Assembly (NCBI GenBank): GCA_030836785.1
Contig: JAUPLT010000090.1
Location: 1 to 39,176 of the forward strand
DNA: 39,176 bases
Origin: Actinomycetota bacterium
Lineage (GTDB): Bacteria > Actinomycetota > Actinomycetes > Mycobacteriales > Mycobacteriaceae
Direction: 5' to 3'
The position numbers and the translations under genes were made by a program. Below are positions 9,603-20,727 of this stretch, piece by piece (positions within the stretch are counted from its first letter, which is position 1; the number at the start of each line of letters is the position of its first letter). Below the pieces are notes generated by a model. It searched no databases, had not been told where the DNA came from, and saw only the letters and a program-made list of their open reading frames with translations.

Positions 9603-9696
9603 ACTGGCTCCTCGTTCAGGCGGAATGTTCTCTATAGTGTGAAGAATTGGCGGGCGGTTGGTGATAAGGCCGACAAAGATTCGCTAAAGTCGCGGT
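9603..9696. promoter_or_regulatory. ald/aldR divergent control region
   Basis: These 94 nt are visibly richer in A+T than their surroundings. On the minus strand TATAGA (9636 down to 9631) is a plausible ald -10. Around it TTC-N10-GAA (9628-9643) is a loose AT-rich dyad that could serve an Lrp/AsnC protein. The aldR -10 lies at 9685-9690. AldR of mycobacteria is known to bind this intergenic region; the exact sites here are my guess. Confidence 0.55.
9685..9690 (+). promoter_or_regulatory. -10 box for leaderless aldR
   Basis: TAAAGT fits TANNNT and ends 6 nt before the aldR ATG, which places the transcript start on the start codon. No Shine-Dalgarno precedes the ATG. Confidence 0.6.
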
Positions 9697-10212
9697 ATGC
9701 CCGAACAAAAGACAGCCACAGGGTCCTTGGTCCGGGATGTGCCGAAGGATCTTCGGCCGGTCGACCTCGATGACGTCGACCGCCGGGTCCTGACGATCCT
9801 GCATTCCGACGCCCGGATATCGAACAGTGCGCTGGCCGAGGCTGTCGGGATCGCGCCGTCGACCTGCCACGGGCGGGTCCGTCGACTCCAGGATCTCGGC
9901 GTCATCCGCGGCTTCTACGCCGACGTCGACCCGGCGGCGATCGGTCTGCCCCTGCAGGCGATGATCGCGGTGCGGTTACAGGCGGGGGCCCGCGGCAGGA
10001 TCCGGGGGTTCGTCGCGCAGATTCGCCGTCGACCCCAGGTGATTGATGTGTACTTCCTGGCCGGCGCCGATGACTTCCTCATCCATGTGGCGGCCCGGGA
10101 CACCGACGATCTGCGATCGTTCGTGGTCGACAATCTCAACGCCGATGCCGACGTCGCCGGCACCCAGACCTCGCTGATCTTCGAGCATCTGCGGGGGGCG
10201 TCCCCGCTGTAA
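9697..10212 (+). CDS. aldR: Lrp/AsnC-family regulator of ald
   Basis: This 171-residue transcription factor has an N-terminal helix-turn-helix (residues ~28-75: LDDVDRRVLTILHSDARISNSALAEAVGIAPSTCHGRVRRL) and a C-terminal RAM/AsnC effector domain (GLPLQAMIAVRL ... VYFLAGADDFLIHVA). In mycobacteria AldR controls the divergent ald gene in response to alanine. The position next to ald, the family and the length all agree. The leaderless arrangement supports the ATG at 9697. Confidence 0.94.
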   Translation: MPEQKTATGSLVRDVPKDLRPVDLDDVDRRVLTILHSDARISNSALAEAVGIAPSTCHGRVRRLQDLGVIRGFYADVDPAAIGLPLQAMIAVRLQAGARGRIRGFVAQIRRRPQVIDVYFLAGADDFLIHVAARDTDDLRSFVVDNLNADADVAGTQTSLIFEHLRGASPL

Positions 10213-10222
10213 AGTTGGGGCC

Positions 10223-12084
<1,862 letters not shown>

Positions 12085-12088
<4 letters not shown>

Positions 12089-12537
12089 CCCGCCTCCTGG
12101 TCGTTCACCACACCCCGTCGCCGGCCACCCGCGAACTGCTCGAAGCGGTCCTCGCCGGCGCCTCGGACCCGGCTATCGACGGGGTGGAGGTCGTCGCGCG
12201 TCCGGCGCTGGCCGCCACCGTCCCCGACGTGCTCGACGCCGACGGCTACCTGTTCGGCACCCCGGCGAACTTCGGGTACATGTCCGGTGCGCTCAAGCAT
12301 TTCTTCGACACCGTGTACTACCCGGTTTTGGACCACGTCCGCGACCGCCCTTACGGTTTGTGGGTACACGGCAACGACGACACCGCCGGCGCGGTGTCGT
12401 CCGTGCAGCGGATCGCGACCGGCCTGGGCCTGCGTCCGGCCGCCGTGCCGCTGTGCGTGACCGGCTTGGTCGGTCCCGATACCCGGCGACGGGCCTCCGA
12501 ACTGGGTGGCACGCTGGCCGCGCTGCTGATGAAGTGA
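12085..12537 (+). CDS. Flavodoxin-like NAD(P)H-dependent FMN reductase
   Basis: This 150-residue protein has a flavodoxin fold: the first strand and phosphate loop (LLVVHHTPSPATRELLEAV), a GYLFGTPANFGYMSGALKHFFDT segment that matches the WrbA/FMN-reductase flavin-binding loop, and a LWVHGNDDTAG strand. It corresponds to Rv2771c. It probably reduces FMN or quinones with NAD(P)H; the electron acceptor is unknown. It is coupled by a GTGA overlap to the membrane protein upstream. Confidence 0.85.
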
Positions 12538-12543
12538 GGTTTC

Positions 12544-12990
12544 ATGACTGGAATTGCCGATATTGCGCTGGGAGCCGCCCCGATCGCCGGGGGAGCGCTC
12601 GTGGGTGTCATCGCGGGCGGACTCAAGGGCCCGGACTTCCGCGGCATGATCAGGTCCGATATCGAACTGCTCGACAAGATCCCGCCGGAGAACGCTCGAC
12701 TGCGGGCCGAACTCGAGGCCAGCATCAACCGGCGGATCCAGGACCTCATCATCAGCACCGAGAAGAGCCGCGATCTGATTCAGGTCGCGGCCTCCTACAA
12801 GGGGAACTGGCGCGATTTTGTGGTGTTCCTCTGTGCGGTGCTCTTCACGCTCGTCTGGTGGAACATTCCGCACGAGCGGACCAACTGGCTGCCGATGTTC
12901 ATCGTCCTGCTGGTGCTCTCCGCGCTTGTCGGGTTTTACGCATGCCGCGGGATCATTCGCGCGCTTAGCGAGTTGCGCCACCGCCGATAG
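12544..12990 (+). CDS. Small membrane protein of unknown function
   Basis: I do not recognise this 148-residue protein. It has a glycine/alanine-rich N-terminal hydrophobic stretch (GAAPIAGGALVGVIAGGL), a charged helical middle (residues ~35-85, ENARLRAELEASINRR... likely coiled coil), and two clear membrane segments at ~90-106 (FVVFLCAVLFTLVWW) and ~114-136. It starts 7 nt after the flavoprotein stop with GAGG nearby, so it is the last gene of the dapB group. It is convergent with the dienelactone hydrolase gene, with one base between the stops. Confidence 0.7.
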   Translation: MTGIADIALGAAPIAGGALVGVIAGGLKGPDFRGMIRSDIELLDKIPPENARLRAELEASINRRIQDLIISTEKSRDLIQVAASYKGNWRDFVVFLCAVLFTLVWWNIPHERTNWLPMFIVLLVLSALVGFYACRGIIRALSELRHRR

Positions 12991-12991
12991 T

Positions 12992-13732
12992 TCAGGATCG
13001 CAGGTGCGCGCCGAAAAAGTCCGCCATCGCCTGCCAGTGCCGATCGGCCGCGGCCGCGTCGTACGGGGCGTTGTCGGTGACGGCGAACCCGTGTTGCGCC
13101 GGATACCACTCCATCAGGTGGACCACGCCGGCGTGGGTCAGGGCGGCGTCGAGGCGGGCGGCGTCCTGCGCGGTATAGGACGGATCATCCTGGGCCCCGC
13201 CGATGTACACCGCCGCCTCGATCCGGTCGGCCAGCAGGTGCGGGCTGTCGAGGCCGTCGGTGACCAGTCCGCCGCCGTGAAAGGACAACGCCGCGGCCAC
13301 CCGGTCGGGCACATGTCCGGCCACTATGACCGCCGTCTTGCCGCCCATGCAGTAGCCGGTGACGCCGAACCGGTCTCCGGTCACCTCCGGACGGGACACC
13401 AGGTAGTCGAAGAATGCCCGCGCGTCGGCGGCCATGACCTCGGGCGTAACGGACTTCATCAGCCCGAACAGTCGGCCGCGCTCTCCCTCGTCGGCGAAGA
13501 CGGTCGTCATGTCGAAGGGCGCCCACGCCCCGTGGCGGTAATACACGTCGGGCAGCAGCACGACGTAGCCCAGCGCCGCCAGTCGCGCCGCCATCTCCCG
13601 TAGGGCGGGTCGCGCACCGCCGGCATCGGCGTACATCACGACCCCCGGCCACGGTCCCGCACCGTCGGGGACGGCCAGGGTCACCGGACAGACCCCGTCG
13701 GGGGTGGTGATCGCGTCGGCGGTGGTCGGCAT
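12992..13732 (-). CDS. Dienelactone hydrolase family protein
   Basis: This alpha/beta hydrolase has 246 residues from the ATG at 13732; the ORF-track extension upstream runs into the thyA promoter and is not credible. The nucleophile elbow is GYCMGGK (Cys, as in dienelactone hydrolases), an Asp lies in the [10 protein letters not shown] loop, and the catalytic His in [12 protein letters not shown]. The N-terminal [14 protein letters not shown] holds the oxyanion region. Its position matches Rv2765. The natural substrate is unknown; family members open lactones or act as general esterases. It is divergent from the thyA relic with 42 nt between the starts. Confidence 0.9.
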   Translation of the reverse strand: MPTTADAITTPDGVCPVTLAVPDGAGPWPGVVMYADAGGARPALREMAARLAALGYVVLLPDVYYRHGAWAPFDMTTVFADEGERGRLFGLMKSVTPEVMAADARAFFDYLVSRPEVTGDRFGVTGYCMGGKTAVIVAGHVPDRVAAALSFHGGGLVTDGLDSPHLLADRIEAAVYIGGAQDDPSYTAQDAARLDAALTHAGVVHLMEWYPAQHGFAVTDNAPYDAAAADRHWQAMADFFGAHLRS

Positions 13733-13761
13733 GGTGTCGTTTGTACTCCGAACACCGGACG

Positions 13762-13767
13762 TACAGT
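13762..13767 (+). promoter_or_regulatory. Surviving -10 box of the thyA relic
   Basis: TACAGT fits TANNNT and ends 7 nt before the GTG at 13775, the original thyA start. The promoter appears intact although the gene is destroyed, and it is the nearest upstream promoter I can see for dfrA. Confidence 0.6.
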
Positions 13768-13774
13768 TGTCCAC

Positions 13775-14047
13775 GTGCCGATACCCACTCCGTACGAGGG
13801 TTCCAGTGGCGGTCCTGGCCGACACCGTCCGGCGAGCACATCGACCAGATCAGCGCCGCGCTGGCGCACCGACCCCGACTCCCGACGCAATGTGGTCTCG
13901 GCCTGGAACGTCGGGCTGATCCCGCAGATGGCGCTGCCGGAACTCGTTCTGCACCAGAGGGATTCGATCTTCGAGTACACCTACGACGACGTCGAGATCC
14001 GCAACTACGACCCGCACCCGCCGGTCAAGGCGCCGGTGGCGGTCTAG
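13775..14047 (+). pseudogene. thyA: Decayed thymidylate synthase ThyA
   Basis: Three pieces of ThyA survive. The start region VPIPTPYE is followed by a jump to [21 protein letters not shown] in the +1-shifted frame (ttc cag tgg ...), and then by [21 protein letters not shown] in the original frame. A further in-frame jump leads to the C-terminus [29 protein letters not shown] and a TAG. Compared with the ~263-residue M. tuberculosis ThyA as I remember it, this means two large deletions and one of about 8 nt. The catalytic Pro-Cys-His segment is gone, so the enzyme is dead. The net result is still an open 90-codon ORF from the old start to the old stop, 8 nt before dfrA. Confidence 0.93.
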
Positions 14048-14055
14048 GGGACGGG

Positions 14056-14538
14056 ATGACGGTTGCGCTGATCTGGGCCCAGTCCACGTCCGGGGTGATC
14101 GGCCGCGGCGGCGGCATCCCGTGGCGGGTGCCCGAGGATCTGGCTCGATTCAAAGACCTCACCATGGGACACACCGTGGTGATGGGCCGGCGCACCTGGG
14201 AGTCGCTGCCGCCGCGGATGCGCCCGCTTCCCGGCCGCCGCAACGTCGTCCTCAGCCGCAGCCCGGGCTATCGGGCCGACGGGGCCGACGTGGTTGGTGC
14301 CATCGTGGATGCTCTGAGCACCCCACGGGTCTGGGTGATCGGGGGCGCGGAGATCTACCATCTTGCGCTGCCCCATGCCGCCCGGTGCGAGGTCACCGAG
14401 GTGGACATCGACCTGCGTCTCGAGGACGAGGACGCCCTGGCTCCCGTCCTCGACGAGTCGTGGGTCGGCACCTCCACGCCGTGGCATGACAGCTCATCGG
14501 GGCTGCGCTACCGGTTTCACAGCTACCTGCGGGTATGA
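14056..14538 (+). CDS. dfrA: Dihydrofolate reductase
   Basis: DfrA reduces dihydrofolate to tetrahydrofolate with NADPH and is the trimethoprim-class target. From the ATG at 14056 it has 160 residues, the normal mycobacterial length. Intact motifs: [28 protein letters not shown] with the catalytic Asp in [21 protein letters not shown] (NADPH phosphate site), and [15 protein letters not shown]. The long ORF-track entry from 13741 is the thyA relic read through in the dfrA frame. GGGGACGGG before the ATG is a weak ribosome site, so coupling to the upstream 90-codon relic ORF is possible. Its stop overlaps the glycosylase start (ATGA). Confidence 0.97.
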   Translation: MTVALIWAQSTSGVIGRGGGIPWRVPEDLARFKDLTMGHTVVMGRRTWESLPPRMRPLPGRRNVVLSRSPGYRADGADVVGAIVDALSTPRVWVIGGAEIYHLALPHAARCEVTEVDIDLRLEDEDALAPVLDESWVGTSTPWHDSSSGLRYRFHSYLRV

Positions 14539-15743
14539 CCCGGCTGACCGCCGGTCAGGCCCGCCGGATCGCGGTGACCGCGCAGGGCTTCGGGCCGAGA
14601 CCGCCGCAGCGGCCGGTGACTCGCAGGGACCTGGCGCGCCTGATCCGCCGAATCCATGTGCTGCAACTGGATTCGGTGTCGGTTGCGGTACGCGCCCACT
14701 ATGCGCCGGTGTTCAGCCGGTTGGGTTGTTACGACCGTGAACTTCTCGACGACGCGGCGTGGCGCCACAGCGCACGTGCTCCGCGGCTGCTGGTGGAGTA
14801 CTGGGCGCATGAGGCGGCGCTGATGTCGGTGGACGACTGGCCGCTGATGCGCTGGCGGATGCGCGAATACGTCCACGGCCGGTGGGGGGTGGAGATCGTC
14901 AAGCAGAATCCTCGGTTGGCCGACGAGGTGGTGTCGGCGGTGGCCGAACTCGGGCCGAGCACCGCGGGGCAGATAGAGGCCCATCTGCAGAGCGGCACCC
15001 GCCGGGGCAAAGGTGCCTGGTGGAACCGCAGTGACACCAAGTGGGTGGCCGAGGCGCTGTTCGCCTCCGGTGTGCTGACCTCCGCCCACCGGGCGGGCTT
15101 CGCGCGGCACTACGACCTCGCCGAGCGGGTGTTGCCGGCCGAGGTGCTGGCCCGACACGTCGATGACGCCGATGCGCATCGCGCGCTGACACTGCGAGCG
15201 GCCACCGCGTTGGGCGTGGCCACCGAGGCCGATATCCGCGACTACTTCCGATTGCGCCCCGCCGAGGTCGGACCGGCCCTGGCCGACCTGGTCCATCGCC
15301 GAGACATCGACATGGTCGAGGTGGAGGGTTGGGCGCAACCGGCGTACCTACGGTCCGGGCAGACGGTTCCACGCGCTGACCGCGGTACCGCACTACTGTG
15401 TCCGTTCGACCCGCTGATCTTCTTCCGGCCCCGGGTGGAGCGCATCTTCGGGTTCGAATACCGGATCGAGATCTACACGCCGGCGGCCAAGCGCCGCTTC
15501 GGCTACTACGTCTGGCCGTTCCTGCTCGACGGCGAACTCGTCGCCCGGGTGGACCTCAAGGCCGAGCGGGCGGCCGGGGTGTTGCAGGTCCTCGGCGCGT
15601 TCGTCGAGCCGGGGCGGGATCCGACTCGGGTTGCCGGGTCGCTGGCTTCGGAGTTGCGCACCATGGCGGACTGGCTGGGCCTGGCCGACGTGATGGTGGG
15701 AGCGCGGGGCGATCTCTGCGAGACGCTGCGTCGCCGTCTTTGA
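14535..15743 (+). CDS. YcaQ/AlkZ-family DNA glycosylase (winged-helix)
   Basis: This 402-residue protein belongs to the HTH_42 winged-helix superfamily, whose characterised members AlkZ and E. coli YcaQ excise alkylated bases and unhook interstrand crosslinks. Near the N-terminus [10 protein letters not shown] gives Q44-L-D46, matching the catalytic Q-x-D motif of the YcaQ branch at almost the same residue numbers. The C-terminal region [29 protein letters not shown] ... [22 protein letters not shown] is the family's most conserved block. It is coupled to dfrA by an ATGA overlap. A role in repair is from family knowledge; the lesion handled here is unknown. Confidence 0.85.
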   Translation: MTRLTAGQARRIAVTAQGFGPRPPQRPVTRRDLARLIRRIHVLQLDSVSVAVRAHYAPVFSRLGCYDRELLDDAAWRHSARAPRLLVEYWAHEAALMSVDDWPLMRWRMREYVHGRWGVEIVKQNPRLADEVVSAVAELGPSTAGQIEAHLQSGTRRGKGAWWNRSDTKWVAEALFASGVLTSAHRAGFARHYDLAERVLPAEVLARHVDDADAHRALTLRAATALGVATEADIRDYFRLRPAEVGPALADLVHRRDIDMVEVEGWAQPAYLRSGQTVPRADRGTALLCPFDPLIFFRPRVERIFGFEYRIEIYTPAAKRRFGYYVWPFLLDGELVARVDLKAERAAGVLQVLGAFVEPGRDPTRVAGSLASELRTMADWLGLADVMVGARGDLCETLRRRL

Positions 15744-15823
15744 GGGGCGACTGTGCTGAGTCGTACGCGACACGCCGCAGCGGGGTTCGAAATCCGCACA
15801 CTCGGCCGTCGCACCTGCGGCAC

Positions 15824-15829
15824 TAGGGT
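15824..15829 (+). promoter_or_regulatory. -10 box for leaderless thyX
   Basis: TAGGGT fits TANNNT and ends 6 nt before the thyX GTG. No Shine-Dalgarno is visible. Confidence 0.65.
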
Positions 15830-15835
15830 GAGCCC

Positions 15836-16588
15836 GTGGCCGAGATCGCGCCGCTGCGCGTGCAACTGATCGCTCGGACGGAGTTCCTGGCGCCCCCGGA
15901 CGTGCCGTGGGACACCGACGCCGACGGCGGCCAGGCGCTCGTCGAGTTCGCCGGCCGGGCCTGCTACCAGAGCTGGTCCAAACCCAATCCGCGCACGGCG
16001 ACCAACGCCACCTACCTCTCCCACGTCATCGACGTAGGGCATTTCGCCGTGCTCGAACACGCCTCGGTGACGTTCTACGTCACCGGTATCTCCCGATCCT
16101 GTGCCCACGAGCTGGTTCGGCACCGGCACCTGTCCTTTTCCCAGCTGTCCCAGCGTTACGTCCCCGCCGATGACGCCTCGGTGGTGGTCCCGCCCGGGCT
16201 GGCGGACGACCCCGAACTGCAGGCGATGGTGCTGGCCGCCGCCGATGCCAGCCGGGCCGCGTACCTGGAGTTGCTGGCCGGGCTCGAAGCCAAACTGGAC
16301 GACCAGCCCGGAGCGGTCCTCCGCCGCAAACAGGCCCGCCAGGCCGCACGCGCGGTGCTGCCCAACGATACCGAGACCCGGATCGTGGTAACCGGCAACT
16401 TCCGCGCCTGGCGGCACTTCATCGCGGTGCGGGCCAGCGAGCACGCCGATGTCGAGATTCGGCGGCTGGCCATCGCCTGTCTGCGGGAACTCGCCGCCGT
16501 CGCCCCGGCGGTGTTCGCCGACTTCGAGATCACGGTGCTGTCCGACGGCACCGAGGTGGCCACCAGCCCGCTCGCTACTGACGTGTAG
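15836..16588 (+). CDS. thyX: Flavin-dependent thymidylate synthase
   Basis: ThyX makes dTMP from dUMP using FAD, NADPH and methylene-tetrahydrofolate, releasing tetrahydrofolate rather than dihydrofolate. The signature [14 protein letters not shown] spans residues 95-108, the RHRxxSxxxxSxRY motif, and [22 protein letters not shown] and the C-terminal helices are as expected for a 250-residue mycobacterial ThyX. The GTG start follows a TAGGGT box by 6 nt. With thyA broken 1.8 kb upstream, this should be the only thymidylate synthase in this neighbourhood, and probably in the cell unless another copy exists elsewhere. Confidence 0.97.
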   Translation: MAEIAPLRVQLIARTEFLAPPDVPWDTDADGGQALVEFAGRACYQSWSKPNPRTATNATYLSHVIDVGHFAVLEHASVTFYVTGISRSCAHELVRHRHLSFSQLSQRYVPADDASVVVPPGLADDPELQAMVLAAADASRAAYLELLAGLEAKLDDQPGAVLRRKQARQAARAVLPNDTETRIVVTGNFRAWRHFIAVRASEHADVEIRRLAIACLRELAAVAPAVFADFEITVLSDGTEVATSPLATDV

Positions 16589-16599
16589 CCGGCAGCGGG

Positions 16600-16605
16600 T
16601 AACCT
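16600..16605 (+). promoter_or_regulatory. -10 box for leaderless dapA
   Basis: TAACCT fits TANNNT and ends 8 nt before the dapA GTG, the longest spacer in the set found here. Confidence 0.5.
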
Positions 16606-16607
16606 AA

Positions 16608-19195
<2,588 letters not shown>

Positions 19196-19240
19196 CCCTG
19201 CCGCGGCGCTGCGGTCTGGCTGGCGGCGGCGGCCTGGTTC

Positions 19241-20056
19241 CTACCTCTTGTTTACGAACCCGGCGTCCACGGGTAGTGCGACTCCGGTGACGTAGCGGGC
19301 GGCATCGGAGACCAGCCAGTGCACGGCATTGGCGATGTCCTCGGATTCCAGCGTCTGCACGGGAAGTGCGTTGCTCAGGTCAGGCGCGTCCTTATGCTGC
19401 TGCGCCGAGCCGTCCAACCAGGACCGGGTGAATTCGTTGTCGATCATCGGGGTGCTGACGCCGGCCGGGTGCAGCGAGTTGACCCGGATGCGGTGCGGTG
19501 CGAGGAAGTTGGCGTAGGTCCGCATCAGGCCGACGATGCCGTGTTTGGCCGCGACGTACCCCAGCGCCCCGGCGATCGGTGCGCCGATGCCCACCAGGCC
19601 CGCGACCGAACTGATCAGCACGATCGCACCACCCTCGCCCTGTTTGATCAGCGGCCGCATCGCAACATCAACGGTGTGATAGACCCCGGTCAGGTTGACA
19701 TCGAGGACGTCCTGCCAAGCATCCTCACCCGCCATCGGGGCGATGCCGGCATTGGCGATCACGATGTCGAGACGTCCAAGTTCTGAGATGCCCTCGGCGA
19801 GCGCCCCCTTCAGGGCAGACCGATCGCGCACGTCGACCGTGCGCGCAACGATCCGCCCTCCGGCTTCGGTGACGGCCCGCACGGTCTCGGCCAGGTCGTC
19901 CGCGGTCGCCATCGGGTAGGGCACGCTGGCGATTTGGTCGCAGATGTCGATGGCGATGATGTCAGCGCCCTCGGCGGCCAATTTCACCGCGTGCGCCCGA
20001 CCCTGACCCCGGGCAGCACCGGTGATGAAGGCGACTTTGCCGGCCAGCGTTCCCAC
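19241..20056 (-). CDS. Mycofactocin-type short-chain dehydrogenase
   Basis: This NAD-binding SDR has 271 residues from the GTG at 20056, which gives [23 protein letters not shown] directly; the longer ORF start overlaps the upstream gene. Motifs: GAARGQG, NAG, and the SSVAG...GYVAAKHG catalytic Ser-Tyr-Lys set. The insert after the second strand ([22 protein letters not shown]) is characteristic of the mycofactocin-coupled SDR family, in which NAD stays bound and mycofactocin is the external electron carrier. It matches Rv2750. The substrate alcohol is unknown. It begins 4 nt after the stop of the ABM monooxygenase gene, so the two form an operon. Confidence 0.9.
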   Translation of the reverse strand: MGTLAGKVAFITGAARGQGRAHAVKLAAEGADIIAIDICDQIASVPYPMATADDLAETVRAVTEAGGRIVARTVDVRDRSALKGALAEGISELGRLDIVIANAGIAPMAGEDAWQDVLDVNLTGVYHTVDVAMRPLIKQGEGGAIVLISSVAGLVGIGAPIAGALGYVAAKHGIVGLMRTYANFLAPHRIRVNSLHPAGVSTPMIDNEFTRSWLDGSAQQHKDAPDLSNALPVQTLESEDIANAVHWLVSDAARYVTGVALPVDAGFVNKR

Positions 20057-20060
20057 CTGA

Positions 20061-20375
20061 TCAGCCGCGCAACTGGCCCTTGGCCGCGTCGCCGGCGGGC
20101 AACGGTTCGAGCATCCGGACATCGGGCGCGCCGGCGAGGTGCTCGCCAATCGTGGCGAACAGGGCCCCGACAGCCGGGGCGGTGCTGTGCGCCTTGAGCG
20201 CCTCGGCGCTGGCCCACTGCTCGATGAAGACGAAGGTGTCGCCGGTCCGGTGCAGGGAGTACAACTCGCAACCGGGTTCGTCGTGCACCTCGGTGATCGC
20301 CCTCTCGCACGCCGCTCGCACGGTATCGACGGATTCGGGCTTGGCGGTGAACGACGCGATCACGACGACGGGCAT
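20061..20375 (-). CDS. ABM-domain (quinol) monooxygenase
   Basis: This is a 104-residue ferredoxin-like ABM-fold protein: [24 protein letters not shown], then [31 protein letters not shown], the usual one-domain layout of cofactor-free monooxygenases such as YgiN. It corresponds to Rv2749. The ATG at 20375 has a perfect AGGAGG 9 nt upstream, which decides the start against the 148-residue ORF-track version. It leads the SDR gene in one operon. The true substrate is unknown; quinol oxidation is only the best-known activity of the family. Confidence 0.88.
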   Translation of the reverse strand: MPVVVIASFTAKPESVDTVRAACERAITEVHDEPGCELYSLHRTGDTFVFIEQWASAEALKAHSTAPAVGALFATIGEHLAGAPDVRMLEPLPAGDAAKGQLRG

Positions 20376-20727
20376 GAGCAGGATCCTCCTAGACGACAGG
20401 CTTTGAGCTATACGGTAAAGGCCGGGAGGCCATGATGGGCCGACGCCTTGCAGAGATGCACGGCAGAAAGGCGGGATAGGGCGCTGCCCGGTGATGACCG
20501 AACCCACGACCTTCCGCCGCTGGTCCCGGTCAACGACGAGGAGCGGGCCCGTTCACCGCGGCCGAGGTTCGCCGCGCCGCGTTGCGGTCCGCCTTCGCCA
20601 ACTGACCCGGAACGCGCTCGCGTCTTCGTGGGCCTTTGGCGGGGTTAGGTTGCGGTCTGGCAACGGCGGGCCCCGTCCATGTGTTGCAGGTGTTGCTGCT
20701 GAGGCTGATGCGACTAATCTTCCGCAC
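20376..20727. other. 352-nt divergent intergenic region before ftsK
   Basis: I find no convincing gene here. At the left end, TATAGC on the minus strand (20412 down to 20407) is a candidate -10 for the ABM monooxygenase/SDR operon, followed by its AGGAGG. At the right end is the ftsK promoter. The open frame continuous with ftsK from 20491 codes for Arg/Ser-rich low-complexity sequence and looks like chance in high-GC DNA. Confidence 0.6.
20693..20720 (+). promoter_or_regulatory. ftsK promoter, leaderless
   Basis: TTGCTG (20693-20698) and TAATCT (20715-20720) are separated by 16 nt, a good -35/-10 pair. TAATCT ends 7 nt before the ATG at 20728, which supports that start and a leaderless transcript. 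Confidence 0.65.

Noticed and set aside
13071-13079. TTGTCGGTG, a half PafBC promoter motif, inside the dienelactone hydrolase gene
   Set aside because: No TANNNT follows at 8 nt. The same is true of the copy at 38165-38173.
13775-14047. thyA damage as sequencing error
   Set aside because: Two of the gaps are of many tens of codons and cannot be base-calling errors. Only the ~8-nt gap could be, and it alone would not restore the gene.
13741-14538. 265-codon ORF joining the thyA region to dfrA
   Set aside because: The first 105 codons are the thyA relic read out of frame with the original start. DfrA begins at ATG 14056, which gives normal length.
15776-15802. tRNA T-arm look-alike (GGGTTCGAAATCCGC) between the glycosylase gene and thyX
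   Set aside because: The T-stem and loop can be drawn, but I find no matching acceptor stem, D-arm or anticodon arm at the right distance, and no CCA. A worn attachment site is possible but unsupported.
20491-20727. Upstream extension of ftsK
   Set aside because: The sequence is Arg/Ser-rich low complexity, and a good -35/-10 pair lies just before ATG 20728.
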